NCBI RefSeq assembly: GCF_029263155.1
Contig: NZ_JAJCYB010000126.1
Coordinates: 1 to 35,830, forward strand
Source of the DNA: Pseudonocardia sp.
GTDB lineage: Bacteria > Actinomycetota > Actinomycetes > Mycobacteriales > Pseudonocardiaceae
Direction of reading: 5' to 3'
DNA: 35,830 nucleotides
Of the stretch, positions 7,853 through 15,827 are shown in pieces. Position numbers and translations under genes: made by a program. Position 1 is the first letter of the stretch. Every line of letters starts with the position of its first letter. The notes beneath the pieces were generated by a model. That model had not been told where the DNA came from, did not search any database, and saw nothing but the letters and a program-made list of their open reading frames with translations.

Positions 7853-9321
7853 AGCCGCGGGCCTGTTGATCGTCGCGTCATCCTCGCCTCGCTCTCCGGC
7901 ACCACCTGTGTGGCCGAGCCTGGCTCCCGGGGGAATCCGGCGCGTTCCCTCCCGCTCCCCTGCGCCGCTCTCGAGCTGGGGTGGGGATCGCGCCGCGCCA
8001 GGTGGCGGGCCTGCAGGCGGGCGCCCGCGGCGTCGGCCGCGGCGGCCTGATGCGCGCGGTCCCGTTCGCGTTGCCAGGCCGCGATCTCGTGCAGGAGCCC
8101 GGCCACGGCGATCGCCAGGGCCACCGAGCCTGCCGCGTCCTTCCCGCGGAAGCCGCGGGCGGCGAGCAGTCGCCGTGCGAGCGACCTCAGTTCCGCCCCC
8201 ACGGGGCCGACGTCGGGAACCCGCCCTCCCGGCGCCCGCGAGGCTCGCTCGTACCGTTCTGCGGCATCCGACCAGCCCTGCTTGTGACCTCGGTCGTTCG
8301 CGGCAAGCGCGGTCAGCACGTCGCCGGTGGCATGGACGATGCCGTCGACACCTTCTTGCGGGTCCGGCATGCCGACGGCCACACGGGCGCGGACGACGAC
8401 GTCCTCGGCTTCCGCGGACGACGGCCGTTCAGCCGGACCGGGCCGGTCCGCGTTATGGGCCCAGCGGCGGCGCAGCTGCGGCAACGACAAGTCTGGGGCG
8501 AGCTTGCTGCCGCTGTAGAAGACCTGCTGGCCCGCCGCCGTGACGTCACCCGCCCTCCCGATCCGGTAGCCCAGCGCGTCACCCGACGGACCTCGCCGCA
8601 GCTCCGCCCGATAGCCCATCGCCCGCAGCTCCGCGACGAACTCCTCCGGCCCGACCGCCCGGATCGCCGCCTCGTGCGCGGCGCGGCGCAGCTCCGGTCT
8701 CGCCGGACCGCGCCCCTGCCGTGCCGCCTTCTCCGTCTCGCCCCGACCCGGCCGCCGGGCCGCCGTGTCGTCGGCCACGGCGGTGAGGATGAGGCCGAGG
8801 CGCTGCTCGATCGCCCGCGCGGTCGCACGCAGCTTCGGGTAGTCGTGATGCGGCCAGAACCGACGGCCGGTGTCCTGGCGCACGAGGACGGCCGCGATGT
8901 GGATGTGATCGTCCGCGTGCCGGATCGCCACCCACCGCGGCCCACCCGGATCGCCGCGCTCGGCGATGCCCGCACCATCGAGCAGTTCCCTGGCGATGTC
9001 CGCCCACTGCCCGTCATCCAGGGTGCGGTCGGACGCGGCGACCCGGGCCGAGCAATGCCACACGTACCCGCGCTTCGACCCGTCCTGCGGCGCGCGAGTC
9101 GGTAGGCCCGCCGCGATCGCCGGCGCGTGCAGCGCGTCCACCAGCGGGCCGAGCTGCAGGTCGTACTCGGAGGGTCCCGTCCGTTCCGGCTGCCAGCCCG
9201 CGTCGAGGCCGTCCCAGCTCGCGATGACCCGAGGTGAACGATGCACTTCGGACGTGCCCGGGCCCAGCAGGTAGGCCAGCAAACCGGCCGGCCGCCAGCC
9301 GTGAACGACCTTCGTGATCAC
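7849..9321 (-). CDS. MOBP-type relaxase / mobilization nuclease
   Basis: The 490-aa protein should nick the element's oriT and pilot the single strand into a recipient. It starts MITKVVHGWRPAGLLAYLLG, where Tyr17 is the probable catalytic tyrosine. The metal-binding histidine motif HxxxHxH is at His135-His139-His141 (RHADDHIHI). The WHCSAR motif at about 88-93 is also typical of actinobacterial MOBP relaxases. The nuclease domain fills about residues 1-180. The C-terminal half is helical and basic with Arg/Ala-rich segments, and no helicase motifs are seen. GTG 9321 overlaps the MobC stop, so both are made together. The candidate oriT lies about 1 kb upstream. Confidence 0.9.
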   Translation of the reverse strand: MITKVVHGWRPAGLLAYLLGPGTSEVHRSPRVIASWDGLDAGWQPERTGPSEYDLQLGPLVDALHAPAIAAGLPTRAPQDGSKRGYVWHCSARVAASDRTLDDGQWADIARELLDGAGIAERGDPGGPRWVAIRHADDHIHIAAVLVRQDTGRRFWPHHDYPKLRATARAIEQRLGLILTAVADDTAARRPGRGETEKAARQGRGPARPELRRAAHEAAIRAVGPEEFVAELRAMGYRAELRRGPSGDALGYRIGRAGDVTAAGQQVFYSGSKLAPDLSLPQLRRRWAHNADRPGPAERPSSAEAEDVVVRARVAVGMPDPQEGVDGIVHATGDVLTALAANDRGHKQGWSDAAERYERASRAPGGRVPDVGPVGAELRSLARRLLAARGFRGKDAAGSVALAIAVAGLLHEIAAWQRERDRAHQAAAADAAGARLQARHLARRDPHPSSRAAQGSGRERAGFPREPGSATQVVPESEARMTRRSTGPRL

Positions 9322-9809
9322 CGGCCCTGGCGCCCGCCGCGGGCTCCCGCTCGCCGGCCCCCCGTGCCGGCTGCGAGGGCCGCTGCCGTCGCAGCGTCGA
9401 CCCGACCCAGAAGCTCACCAGCCAGGTCGGCGGCACTTGCCCTTTGTGCGCTTGACGTGACCTGCTCGATCACGTCCACGGCCCGGCGGACATCGGCGCG
9501 GAACCGGACCAGCTCAGCAACGAGCTCCTGCCACGTCACCGGCGCCGCGTCCGCCTGGCCCTGCGCGCGCCCCACCGCGAGCTGCCCGACCCAGGCCCCG
9601 ACCGACAAGCCCTCACGCTGCGCGGCCGCGCCAACCGCATCGGCTTCTGCAGGGCTGAGCCGCACCCGGACCTCGTGCCGCCGGGGAGCGTCGGCCGGCG
9701 GGCGACGTCGATGTCGCCCTGGCCGAGAATGATCGCCGCTGCTCACCGGGCCGAGGCTGCTCGCCGAGACGGCCGCGGCCATGCCCCGCGGTTCCCCGGC
9801 GTCGCCCAC
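9318..9809 (-). CDS. MobC-like relaxosome accessory protein
   Basis: The 163-aa protein has a basic N-terminus (GRHRRRPPADAPRRHEVRVR), then a ribbon-helix-helix-like unit (VRVRLSPAEADAVGAAAQRE followed by GLSVGAWVGQLA, about residues 46-80) and a helical C-terminus. This is the layout of MobC/MbeC-type proteins that bind oriT beside the nick and recruit the relaxase. The gene lies directly upstream of the relaxase and overlaps it by four bases. GTG 9809 is used; an ATG at 9782 would shorten it by nine residues and keep the DNA-binding region. Confidence 0.85.
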   Translation of the reverse strand: MGDAGEPRGMAAAVSASSLGPVSSGDHSRPGRHRRRPPADAPRRHEVRVRLSPAEADAVGAAAQREGLSVGAWVGQLAVGRAQGQADAAPVTWQELVAELVRFRADVRRAVDVIEQVTSSAQRASAADLAGELLGRVDAATAAALAAGTGGRRAGARGGRQGR

Positions 9810-9826
9810 AGCACCGACGTGCTACC

Positions 9827-10045
9827 TCACTGCAGCGACAGCCTCTGCCGGCACGGCCCGCACGTCGTGCCGGCCGGATCGTCGAGCAGCGACGTCAACA
9901 GCACCAACCGTCCGCACACCGCGACAGGCCCGGGTGGATCCTGCCGCGGCGGGAGCTGATCCGCCGGTACCGCATGGAAGAGCCGGTCCCGCGCATCACG
10001 CAGCCAGGTGATCGAGAGCGGATCGATGTCGTCTCCCGTGGGCAT
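9827..10045 (-). CDS. Small putative Zn-binding protein
   Basis: From ATG 10045 the product is 72 aa. A longer frame reaches 10273 but would cover the hairpin region and lacks coding character. The C-terminal half holds Cys44, Cys62 and Cys65 (C-x17-C-x2-C), and His24 (LFHAVPADQLPPR) could supply a fourth ligand. No membrane segment is present. The gene is first in the mobilization operon, 17 bp before mobC, and closest to the oriT-like region. A role in regulation or oriT binding is possible but not shown; function is unknown. Confidence 0.6.
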   Translation of the reverse strand: MPTGDDIDPLSITWLRDARDRLFHAVPADQLPPRQDPPGPVAVCGRLVLLTSLLDDPAGTTCGPCRQRLSLQ

Positions 10046-10184
10046 CGAACGACACCCGTCCTTGCGACGCGTGCCGCGTCGACACGGTCCGCTCCCCCAC
10101 TTCTGCCACAAACCCTCCTCCTTTCCGATGCGCCTCGAAGCCTCGATTGCAACAAGAGGCAGCCTTCGTGCGGTCAGAACCGAG

Positions 10185-10202
10185 GGATCTGTGGACAGAT
10201 CC
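10185..10202. repeat. Inverted repeat 1 of the oriT-like region
   Basis: GGATCTGT-GG-ACAGATCC, with perfect 8-bp arms and a 2-bp centre. The tight spacing suits a dimeric DNA-binding protein site rather than an RNA hairpin. It could be a MobC site or an operator for the mobilization operon. Confidence 0.6.
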
Positions 10203-10237
10203 GGGCTGTCGTGTTCGCTGTGGATGGACAGGAACGT

Positions 10238-10257
10238 CCGGAACCCCCCGGTTCCGG
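10238..10257. repeat. Inverted repeat 2 of the oriT-like region
   Basis: CCGGAACC-CCCC-GGTTCCGG, perfect 8-bp arms around four C residues. It can form a stable cruciform or hairpin. There is no T tract on either side, so an intrinsic terminator is unlikely. Confidence 0.6.
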
Positions 10258-10274
10258 GCGCCACACAGCGCATG

Positions 10275-10293
10275 AGTAGACCGAAGGTCTACT
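10275..10293. repeat. Inverted repeat 3, adjacent to the putative nick
   Basis: AGTAGACC-GAA-GGTCTACT, perfect 8-bp arms with a GAA loop, ending 14 bases before the proposed nic at 10307/10308. This position fits the relaxase or MobC recognition hairpin of MOBP origins of transfer. Confidence 0.6.
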
Positions 10294-10312
10294 TAGCGCA
10301 TATCTTGCTCCG

Positions 10313-10661
10313 CGGGAGGCCAAAAAGGGGAACGGGCGAAACGTTCCGCCTCTCGTTGATCGGATGTCGAAGCGCGATGATGTCAGCAACGAGCTGAACT
10401 ACATCCACAAGGGCCTGCAACTGCCACAGCTCCTTGCACGGATGAGGTCCGACAGCAAGGGTCAAGTGCGGCGAACACCTGCGCCGACGCGGCACACCAG
10501 TAATTCGGGCAATGCGCTCGTGCGACGCCCTGACGCCAGAACTGGGTGTCAAGGGTGAGGGAACGGTAGTGAACGGCCAGCGCCGCGAGGTCAATGGATC
10601 GTGAACAGCGCAGCAGCAGTGATCACCCAGCTCAACCACGTTCACCCGCAGGAGCCCGCCG
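10313..10661. other. Gap between oriT-like region and excisionase gene
   Basis: No gene is firmly supported here. It contains an imperfect candidate hairpin (GGAACG-7-CGTTCC, 10329-10347), a possible short reading frame described separately (10364-10558), and the region that must hold the xis/int promoter. It reads as visibly more AT-rich than the flanking genes, as is common in oriT and att-proximal leaders. Two GTGAAC copies (10569-10574 and near 10600) precede xis, but their meaning is unclear. Confidence 0.4.
10364..10558 (+). CDS. Possible small protein next to oriT (weak)
   Basis: A 64-codon frame starts MSKRDDVSNELNYIHKGLQL. Its first 36 codons mostly end in G or C, and the N-terminal half could form two amphipathic helices. 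The second half loses coding bias and is Arg/Thr-rich. There is no clear ribosome-binding site before the ATG, and opposite-strand frames are also open here. It is listed because leading regions of mobile elements often encode small proteins, but it may not be a gene. Confidence 0.28.
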   Translation: MSKRDDVSNELNYIHKGLQLPQLLARMRSDSKGQVRRTPAPTRHTSNSGNALVRRPDARTGCQG

Positions 10662-10874
10662 ATGACTGACGACGACAGCGAATCTTGGTACACGACGGAG
10701 GAGCTTGCCGAGATGTTGAAGGTCGATGCCTCATCTGTGCGTCGCTGGCGCACCACCAAGCCGTTGCAAGGCCCGCCATTCATCCCCGTTTCCGCACGCC
10801 GAACCTTGTACAAGGCATCGGATGTCAAGGCATGGCTCGACCGCCGCAGGATCGATCCTTCGGCGGTGGCATGA
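10662..10874 (+). CDS. xis: Excisionase-like helix-turn-helix protein
   Basis: The 70-aa protein is a single MerR-like winged-helix domain: YTTEELAEMLKVDASSVRRW (HTH, about residues 10-29), then a wing and TLYKASDVKAWLDRR at the C-terminus. That is the DNA-binding helix_turn_helix_17 fold of element excisionases. AGGAG at 10650-10654 precedes the ATG. The integrase starts one base after its stop, so the pair is one operon. Xis proteins bend att DNA and tilt the integrase toward excision. A regulatory-only role is the alternative. Confidence 0.85.
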   Translation: MTDDDSESWYTTEELAEMLKVDASSVRRWRTTKPLQGPPFIPVSARRTLYKASDVKAWLDRRRIDPSAVA

Positions 10875-10875
10875 C

Positions 10876-12075
10876 ATGCCGCCAATCACGCCACCGGCAG
10901 CCGTCACGCTCCACTCGGACATCGAGGTCCGACGCGGTGCCCGTACTCGAGGCTTCCGAGCTCGCGTCCGCTGGTACGACACGACCGGCACACGGCGGTC
11001 GCTCTCCGAGACCTTCCCCGCCGAACAGGATGCCCAGGACTGGATCCAGGAACTCACCGCCGCTGCCGCGACGGGGCTCGACCCGGAACGGTTCGCCCAG
11101 CCACTCGCCGAGTACGGCGCATCGGTCCTCGAACTCGCTCTGCGGGGGCTGGAGCCGAAGACCACGGTGCCGTACCTCTCCGGCTGGCGACTGCGGGTCG
11201 TGCCTTCCCTCGGCCACATCTCGACACGGATGGTCAGCACCGGCACCGTCGACAGGGCGGTCAAGAGCTGGATCGCGGACGGAGCGAGCCGTTCGACCGT
11301 GAAGAACACTCTCGCCATGCTCGTCCGAATCATGGAGCAGGCGCTGCGTGACGGCATCGTCGATCGCAACCCGGCCCGGATCAGCGGCTGGCAGCGCGAC
11401 TACAGACGCATCGAGGACGAGCTCGACGACCCCCGCAGCCTCGCGCTTCCCGACTGGGGCGCGCTCCAGAACCTCGCCGCTGCTCTCGTCGAACGATCCG
11501 CGGACGGATTCGCCGGTTGGGGCGACATCGTCGTCTTCGCAGCAGCCACGGCTGCGCGGATCGGGGAAGTCTCCGGGTGTCGCGTCGGCGACATCGACAG
11601 CAGCCGGTGGCTGTGGACCGTTCGCCGGCAGACGACGACGTCGCCGGGAGGTTTGGCCGACAAGGGGACCAAGGGCAAGCGCGCCCGCATCGTGCCGATC
11701 ATCGCCGAGGTGCGGCCGATGCTCGAGGTCCGGCTCGCGGAAGCCGCCGAGCGACCGAGCGGCCGGATCTTCGTCGGGCCCCGGGGCGGGCGCGTGAGTA
11801 CCGCGGTCCTCCGCGACGCGACCCACTGGGACGAGGTGGTCGCCGCTCTCGGCTTCGAGCGGCTCCGTCGCCACGACCTGCGACACACCGGCCTGACGTG
11901 GATGGCCGACGCCGGCGTACCCATCCACCACCTGCGCAAGATCGCCGGGCACGGCTCGCTGACCACTACCCAGCGCTACCTGCACCCCGACCGGCAGGCC
12001 ATGACGGACGCCGGGCTACTGCTCTCGGCCCACCTGAACGCCACGCCCGGTTCTGCACGGCTCCGAGCCGTGTAG
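10876..12075 (+). CDS. int: Tyrosine site-specific integrase
   Basis: From ATG 10876 the product is 399 aa; an open upstream extension covers xis and is rejected. It has an N-terminal arm-binding part with an AP2-like beta stretch (RGFRARVRWYDTTGTRRSLS), a SAM-like core-binding domain (about 85-170) and a C-terminal catalytic domain. The catalytic residues are Arg228 (ARIGE), His333/Arg336 (HDLRH), His359 (GHGS) and nucleophile Tyr368 (QRYLHP), with the beta-hairpin Lys in GTKGKRARIV. It would integrate the element into the tRNA-Pro gene 167 bp downstream and, with the HTH protein, excise it. Confidence 0.95.
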   Translation: MPPITPPAAVTLHSDIEVRRGARTRGFRARVRWYDTTGTRRSLSETFPAEQDAQDWIQELTAAAATGLDPERFAQPLAEYGASVLELALRGLEPKTTVPYLSGWRLRVVPSLGHISTRMVSTGTVDRAVKSWIADGASRSTVKNTLAMLVRIMEQALRDGIVDRNPARISGWQRDYRRIEDELDDPRSLALPDWGALQNLAAALVERSADGFAGWGDIVVFAAATAARIGEVSGCRVGDIDSSRWLWTVRRQTTTSPGGLADKGTKGKRARIVPIIAEVRPMLEVRLAEAAERPSGRIFVGPRGGRVSTAVLRDATHWDEVVAALGFERLRRHDLRHTGLTWMADAGVPIHHLRKIAGHGSLTTTQRYLHPDRQAMTDAGLLLSAHLNATPGSARLRAV

Positions 12076-12083
12076 AGGTCTCT

Positions 12084-12111
12084 GGTCCCAAATGGGTCCC
12101 AAGCGGTCCCC
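12084..12111. repeat. Phased GGTCCC direct repeats (candidate integrase arm sites)
   Basis: GGTCCC occurs three times, at 12084, 12095 and 12105, spaced 11 and 10 bp apart, about one helical turn. The first two extend to GGTCCCAA. They lie between the integrase stop and the tRNA 3' end, where arm-type binding sites of tyrosine integrases are expected. Confidence 0.45.
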
Positions 12112-12242
12112 ACGACCCGGTTCGAGATGATCGTCCCGACCGCTCCGAATCCAAGCGGCTAGATCGACATCGGGAACGTCCGCCCTGGTCAGAACGCGAA
12201 GCGGGCGGCTCCCCCGTCGAGAGGAACCGCCCGTTTCGACCG

Positions 12243-12316
<74 letters not shown>

Positions 12317-12335
12317 GCCTGCCCCCGAAGGGGCT

Positions 12336-12361
12336 CGATCAGCCTACCGTACTGCTGATCG
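12336..12361 (-). promoter_or_regulatory. Inverted repeat and putative -10 upstream of tRNA-Pro
   Basis: CGATCAGC (12336-12343) and GCTGATCG (12354-12361) are perfect 8-bp arms around a 10-bp centre. On the minus strand this centre contains TACGGT (12351-12346), a TAnnnT -10 match about 30 bases before the tRNA 5' end. It may be the tRNA promoter with an operator-like palindrome. No good -35 is seen. Confidence 0.3.
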
Positions 12362-12546
12362 CGACCCCCGATCGACCGGTCGTGGCTCCCCCCAACTGTC
12401 GGTCGGCGCACCTTCCGGCCGCTGAGCACCGATCGCTCGGTGCTTGCGGCTGCTCTCATCCTGCGGGCAACGGGCGCAACGGGCTACCGCCATCGGTCGC
12501 CCCGCGTAGGCGACTTTCGTAGGTACCCGTCGGTAGGAGCGCATCG

Positions 12547-13674
12547 TCAGACCGCGGCCGTGGCCTCGACCGGCAACACCGCTTCGACCGCGAACCCACC
12601 GTCGGGTCGCGGGCCTGCGGTGAGCCGGCCGCCGAGGGAACCGACCCGCTCGGAAAGGCCGACGAGCCCGGTCCCGCCGCCGGCGACGGTGTCCTGCGGC
12701 CGGTTCGCGGCGGTGTTGGCGACGCGGACGGTCAGTGCCCGGGGGCCGCGGTCCACCTCGACCCGCACGGCCGCGCCGGGGGCGTGCCGTGCGGCGTTGG
12801 TCAGCGACTCCTGCACGACGCGGTACGCCGCGCGGCCGACCACCGGGCACAGGTCGGCCGCCCGCCGGTCGTCGGCGAGCTCGATCTCCAGCCCGGCACC
12901 CCGCCACTGGGCGACGAGGCTGCCGACGTCGGCGACGACGCCCTCGTTCCCCGCGGGCGCGGCCGGGAGCGAGCCGCCGTCCAGGCCCAGCGCGGAACGC
13001 ACCTCCCCCAGGGAGCGCTTGGCCAGCGCGCGCAGCTGCTCGGCGGAACGGCGGGTGTCGTCGTCGCGGGTCGAGGCGGCGATCGCGGCCGCGCCGACGG
13101 CGATCAGCGTGATGTGGTGGCCGACCGCGTCGTGGATCTCGCGGCCGATGCGGGCCCGCTCCTCGGCACGGGCGGCGTCCGCGCGCGCGGCGAGGGCGAC
13201 CTCGCGGGCGGCGTCGAGCGCGGCGAGGCTGTCCACCAGGCGGGAGCGGGTGCCGACGAGCAGGCCGAGCACGGCGGCCGCACCGGTGTTCACCATGACG
13301 AACCCGACGGTGAGGACGCCCTGCGGCCAGGGCAGGTCCTGCGTGGCGAACACCGGCGCCACGGCCGCCACCACGGGCAGCACCAGCCAGGGCGCGATCT
13401 CGGGGAACGAGTCGGCGCGCCGGCCCAGCGCGTAGAGCGCCACCAGTGCGGGCGGCCAGCCGAGCCCGCCCGCGAGCCCGGCCAGCACCCCGATCAGCGC
13501 CAGAGGCGGCCACACGTGCCGCAGCGGCAGCGCCGCGCAGGCGATCAGGGCCGCCGGCACCGACCATTCGAACGCCGGCACGCCCAGCACCGCGACGATC
13601 GCCGGCACCCCCACGGCCAGCAGCTCGAGCCCGACCCGGCGTGGCGTCCACCGGCCGTCCCTCGGCTCGCCCAT
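12547..13674 (-). CDS. Sensor histidine kinase (HisKA_3, NarL-type system)
   Basis: From ATG 13674 the product is 375 aa. About five membrane helices fill residues 14-140, with no large external sensor domain. A coiled linker (about 145-175) leads to the HisKA_3 dimerization box with phospho-acceptor His181 (IGREIHDAVGHH), then a HATPase_c domain with N-box ESLTNAARHAPG (289-300) and Gly-rich GGGTGLVGLSERV (332-344). The start overlaps the regulator's stop by one base (TGATG). The signal is unknown; short polytopic kinases of this class often sense membrane stress. An upstream ATG at 13686 is an alternative. Confidence 0.92.
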   Translation of the reverse strand: MGEPRDGRWTPRRVGLELLAVGVPAIVAVLGVPAFEWSVPAALIACAALPLRHVWPPLALIGVLAGLAGGLGWPPALVALYALGRRADSFPEIAPWLVLPVVAAVAPVFATQDLPWPQGVLTVGFVMVNTGAAAVLGLLVGTRSRLVDSLAALDAAREVALAARADAARAEERARIGREIHDAVGHHITLIAVGAAAIAASTRDDDTRRSAEQLRALAKRSLGEVRSALGLDGGSLPAAPAGNEGVVADVGSLVAQWRGAGLEIELADDRRAADLCPVVGRAAYRVVQESLTNAARHAPGAAVRVEVDRGPRALTVRVANTAANRPQDTVAGGGTGLVGLSERVGSLGGRLTAGPRPDGGFAVEAVLPVEATAAV

Positions 13675-14339
13675 CACAGCTCCCATCCGCGGGCCAGCAG
13701 TGCGGCCTGCACCCGGTTGTCGGCGCCGAGCTTGACCAGCAGCGCGGAGACGTACTTCTTCACCGTGGCCTCGGCCAGCCCCAGGCGCAGCGCGATGGCG
13801 GCGTTGGACTCGCCCTCGGCCAGGCCGCGCAGCACCTGGCCCTCGCGCAGGGTGAGATCCAGCGGCCGCGGGGTGGCCGGCGCCGGCTCGGCCAGCCGCG
13901 GCAGCAGCCGGGCGACGATGCGCGGGTCGAGGACCGCTCCCCCGGCGGCGAGGTCGAGCACCGCCCGAACCAGCGCGGTGGGCTCGGCGTCCTTGAGCAG
14001 GAAGCCCTGGACCCCGATGCGCAGCGCCTCGCTGACGTAGTCGTCGAGGTCGAAGGTCGTGAGCACGGCCGCGGGCGGCGCGTCCGGGCGGGCGCAGAGC
14101 ACGCGCAGCGCGGCGAGCCCGCCGGGACCGGGCATCTGCACGTCGACGAGCACGACGTCGGGCCGGAGCCGCTCCACGGCCGCGAGCATGGCCTCGCCGT
14201 CGCCCGCCTCGCCGACGACCCGCACCGTGCCGTCGCTCTCCAGGACGGTGCGCAGACCGGCCCGCATCAGCGGCTCGTCGTCGGCGAGCACGACGCGCGC
14301 CGCCGCGGCGGCGCGTCCCCCGTGTTCCCCCCGGTTCAC
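13674..14339 (-). CDS. NarL/LuxR-family response regulator
   Basis: The 221-aa protein has a receiver domain (about 15-130) with acidic pocket Asp20/Asp21, phospho-acceptor Asp66 (DVVLVDVQMPG), the conserved Thr in VLTTFD and Lys in FLLKDAEP. A LuxR-type HTH at about 158-215 follows (LTLREGQVLRGLAEGESNAA, then ATVKKYVSALLVKL). It is phosphorylated by the kinase encoded directly downstream and acts as a dimeric transcription regulator. It starts at GTG 14339, 39 bases after der, with its own TAnnnT hexamer (14352-14347) seven bases before the start, so it may be transcribed both from that promoter and by read-through. Confidence 0.92.
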   Translation of the reverse strand: MNRGEHGGRAAAAARVVLADDEPLMRAGLRTVLESDGTVRVVGEAGDGEAMLAAVERLRPDVVLVDVQMPGPGGLAALRVLCARPDAPPAAVLTTFDLDDYVSEALRIGVQGFLLKDAEPTALVRAVLDLAAGGAVLDPRIVARLLPRLAEPAPATPRPLDLTLREGQVLRGLAEGESNAAIALRLGLAEATVKKYVSALLVKLGADNRVQAALLARGWEL

Positions 14340-14346
14340 CCGGCCG

Positions 14347-14352
14347 AGCGTA
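14347..14352 (-). promoter_or_regulatory. Putative -10 for a leaderless response-regulator mRNA
   Basis: TACGCT on the minus strand lies exactly seven bases before the GTG at 14339. No Shine-Dalgarno is present in that gap (CGGCCGG), consistent with transcription starting at or near the start codon. Confidence 0.4.
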
Positions 14353-14378
14353 GTGGGCCGAGCCGATCGAGGCGCAGC

Positions 14379-15827
14379 TCAGCCCTTGCGGGCCCGCTTC
14401 TCGCGCACGCGGATCGCGAGCCGGATCGGCGACCCGGTGAACTCGAACTCCTCGCGCAGGCGCCGCTCGAGGAACCGGCGGTAGCCCGCCTCCAGAAAAC
14501 CGCTGGTGAACAGCACGAAGGTCGGCGGCCGGGTGGCGGCCTGCGTGGCGAAGAGGATCTTGGGCTGCTTGCCGCTGCGCACCGGCGGCGGGGTGGCGCT
14601 GACGACCTCGGTGAGCCAGCCGTTGAGCCGGCCGGTCGGCACCCGCCGGTCCCAGGAGGCGAGCGCGGTGCGCAGGGCCGGCGCCACCTTGGCCACCGAC
14701 CGGCCGGTCAGCGCCGAGATGTTGACGCGCTCGGCCCAGCGGACCCGGACCAGGTCGCGTTCCAGCTCGCGCTTCATCGCCAGCCGCCGGTCCTCGTCGA
14801 CGAGGTCCCACTTGTTGAACACGAGCACGAGCGCGCGCCCGGCCTCCTCGACCATCGTGATGACGCGCTGGTCCTGCTCGGCGATCGGCTCGCTCGCGTC
14901 GATGAGCACGACGGCCACCTCCGCGGCCTCGATGGCCGCCTTCGTGCGCAGGCTCGCGTAGTACTCCATGCCGCTGGCGGTGTTGACGCGCTTGCGCAGG
15001 CCCGCGGTGTCGACGAACCGCCACACCTCGTCGTCGAGCTCGACCAGCGAGTCGACGGGGTCGACCGTGGTGCCGGCGACGTCGTGCACGACCGACCGCA
15101 CCTCCCCGGACACCCGGTTGAGCAGGCTCGACTTGCCGACGTTCGGCTTGCCCACCAGCGCCACCCGCCGCGGGCCACCCGGGGTGGCGAAGCCCAGGTC
15201 ACGCGGGCTCTCCGGGAGCACCTCGAGTATCGCGTCGAGCAGGTCGCCCGAGCCGCGGCCGTGCAGGCCGCTCACGGCGTGCGGCTCGCCGAGCCCGAGC
15301 CGCCACAGCGCGGCGGTGTCGGAGGTGAGCCGGTCGTCGTCGACCTTCGTGGCGCACAGCAGCACCGGCGGTCCGCCGCGGCGCAGCACCCGGGCCACCG
15401 CCTCGTCGGTCGTGGTGGCCCCCACCGAGGCGTCGACGACGAGCAGCACGGCGTCCGCGGTCTGCATCGCCAGCTCCGCCTGCGCGGCGACCGAGGCCTG
15501 CAGCCCCCTGGCGTCGGGTTCCCAGCCGCCGGTGTCGACGAGGGTGAACCGGCGCCCGTTCCACAGCGCGTCGTAGGCCACCCGGTCGCGGGTGACCCCC
15601 GGGATGTCCTGGACGACGGCCTCGCGGCGCCCCAGGAGGCGGTTGACCAGCGTCGACTTGCCGACGTTGGGGCGCCCGACGACGGCCAGCACCGGCGCCG
15701 GGACGAGCCCGCCGCCGTCCGCGTCCGCGCCGTCGGTGCCCGGCTCCGGGTCGGCGTCGACGAACTCGGCCGGATCGAGGCCCAGCCTCGTCATCTCGGC
15801 GGTGGTCGTCTCGTCGTACTCACTCAT
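14379..15827 (-). CDS. der: Ribosome biogenesis GTPase Der
   Basis: The 482-aa protein has the two tandem GTPase domains that define Der (EngA). The first P-loop is GRPNVGKST at residues 51-59 and the second is GKPNVGKSS near residues 226-234, each followed by DTGGW or DTAGL G3 motifs and NKWD or TKVD G4 motifs. A KH-like C-terminal domain (about 390-482, FTSGFLEAGYRRFLERRLRE) binds rRNA. It acts in 50S subunit assembly. An acidic 45-residue N-terminal extension is typical of actinobacterial homologues. ATG 15827 overlaps the plsC stop (ATGA). Confidence 0.97.
   Translation of the reverse strand: MSEYDETTTAEMTRLGLDPAEFVDADPEPGTDGADADGGGLVPAPVLAVVGRPNVGKSTLVNRLLGRREAVVQDIPGVTRDRVAYDALWNGRRFTLVDTGGWEPDARGLQASVAAQAELAMQTADAVLLVVDASVGATTTDEAVARVLRRGGPPVLLCATKVDDDRLTSDTAALWRLGLGEPHAVSGLHGRGSGDLLDAILEVLPESPRDLGFATPGGPRRVALVGKPNVGKSSLLNRVSGEVRSVVHDVAGTTVDPVDSLVELDDEVWRFVDTAGLRKRVNTASGMEYYASLRTKAAIEAAEVAVVLIDASEPIAEQDQRVITMVEEAGRALVLVFNKWDLVDEDRRLAMKRELERDLVRVRWAERVNISALTGRSVAKVAPALRTALASWDRRVPTGRLNGWLTEVVSATPPPVRSGKQPKILFATQAATRPPTFVLFTSGFLEAGYRRFLERRLREEFEFTGSPIRLAIRVREKRARKG

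Larger units (their letters stand above)
10180..10312 (+). other. oriT: Candidate origin of transfer (oriT)
   Basis: Three perfect inverted repeats lie within 110 bp: 10185-10202, 10238-10257 and 10275-10293. Fifteen bases after the last one is TATCTTGC (10301-10308), which differs at one base from the IncP/MOBP nick core YATCCTG|Y and would put nic between 10307 and 10308. The MobC-relaxase operon starts just upstream in divergent orientation. In RP4 the relaxosome repeat also sits directly beside nic. The assignment is inference from these matches. Transfer from this nick would send xis and int in first. Confidence 0.55.

Noticed and set aside
10238..10257. GC hairpin read as an intrinsic terminator
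   Set aside because: No T tract follows on either strand, and its grouping with two other repeats fits oriT better.
10289..10885. Minus-strand frame of 198 codons across the xis upstream region
   Set aside because: It overlaps xis and the integrase start on the other strand, has a poor start context and no recognisable sequence.
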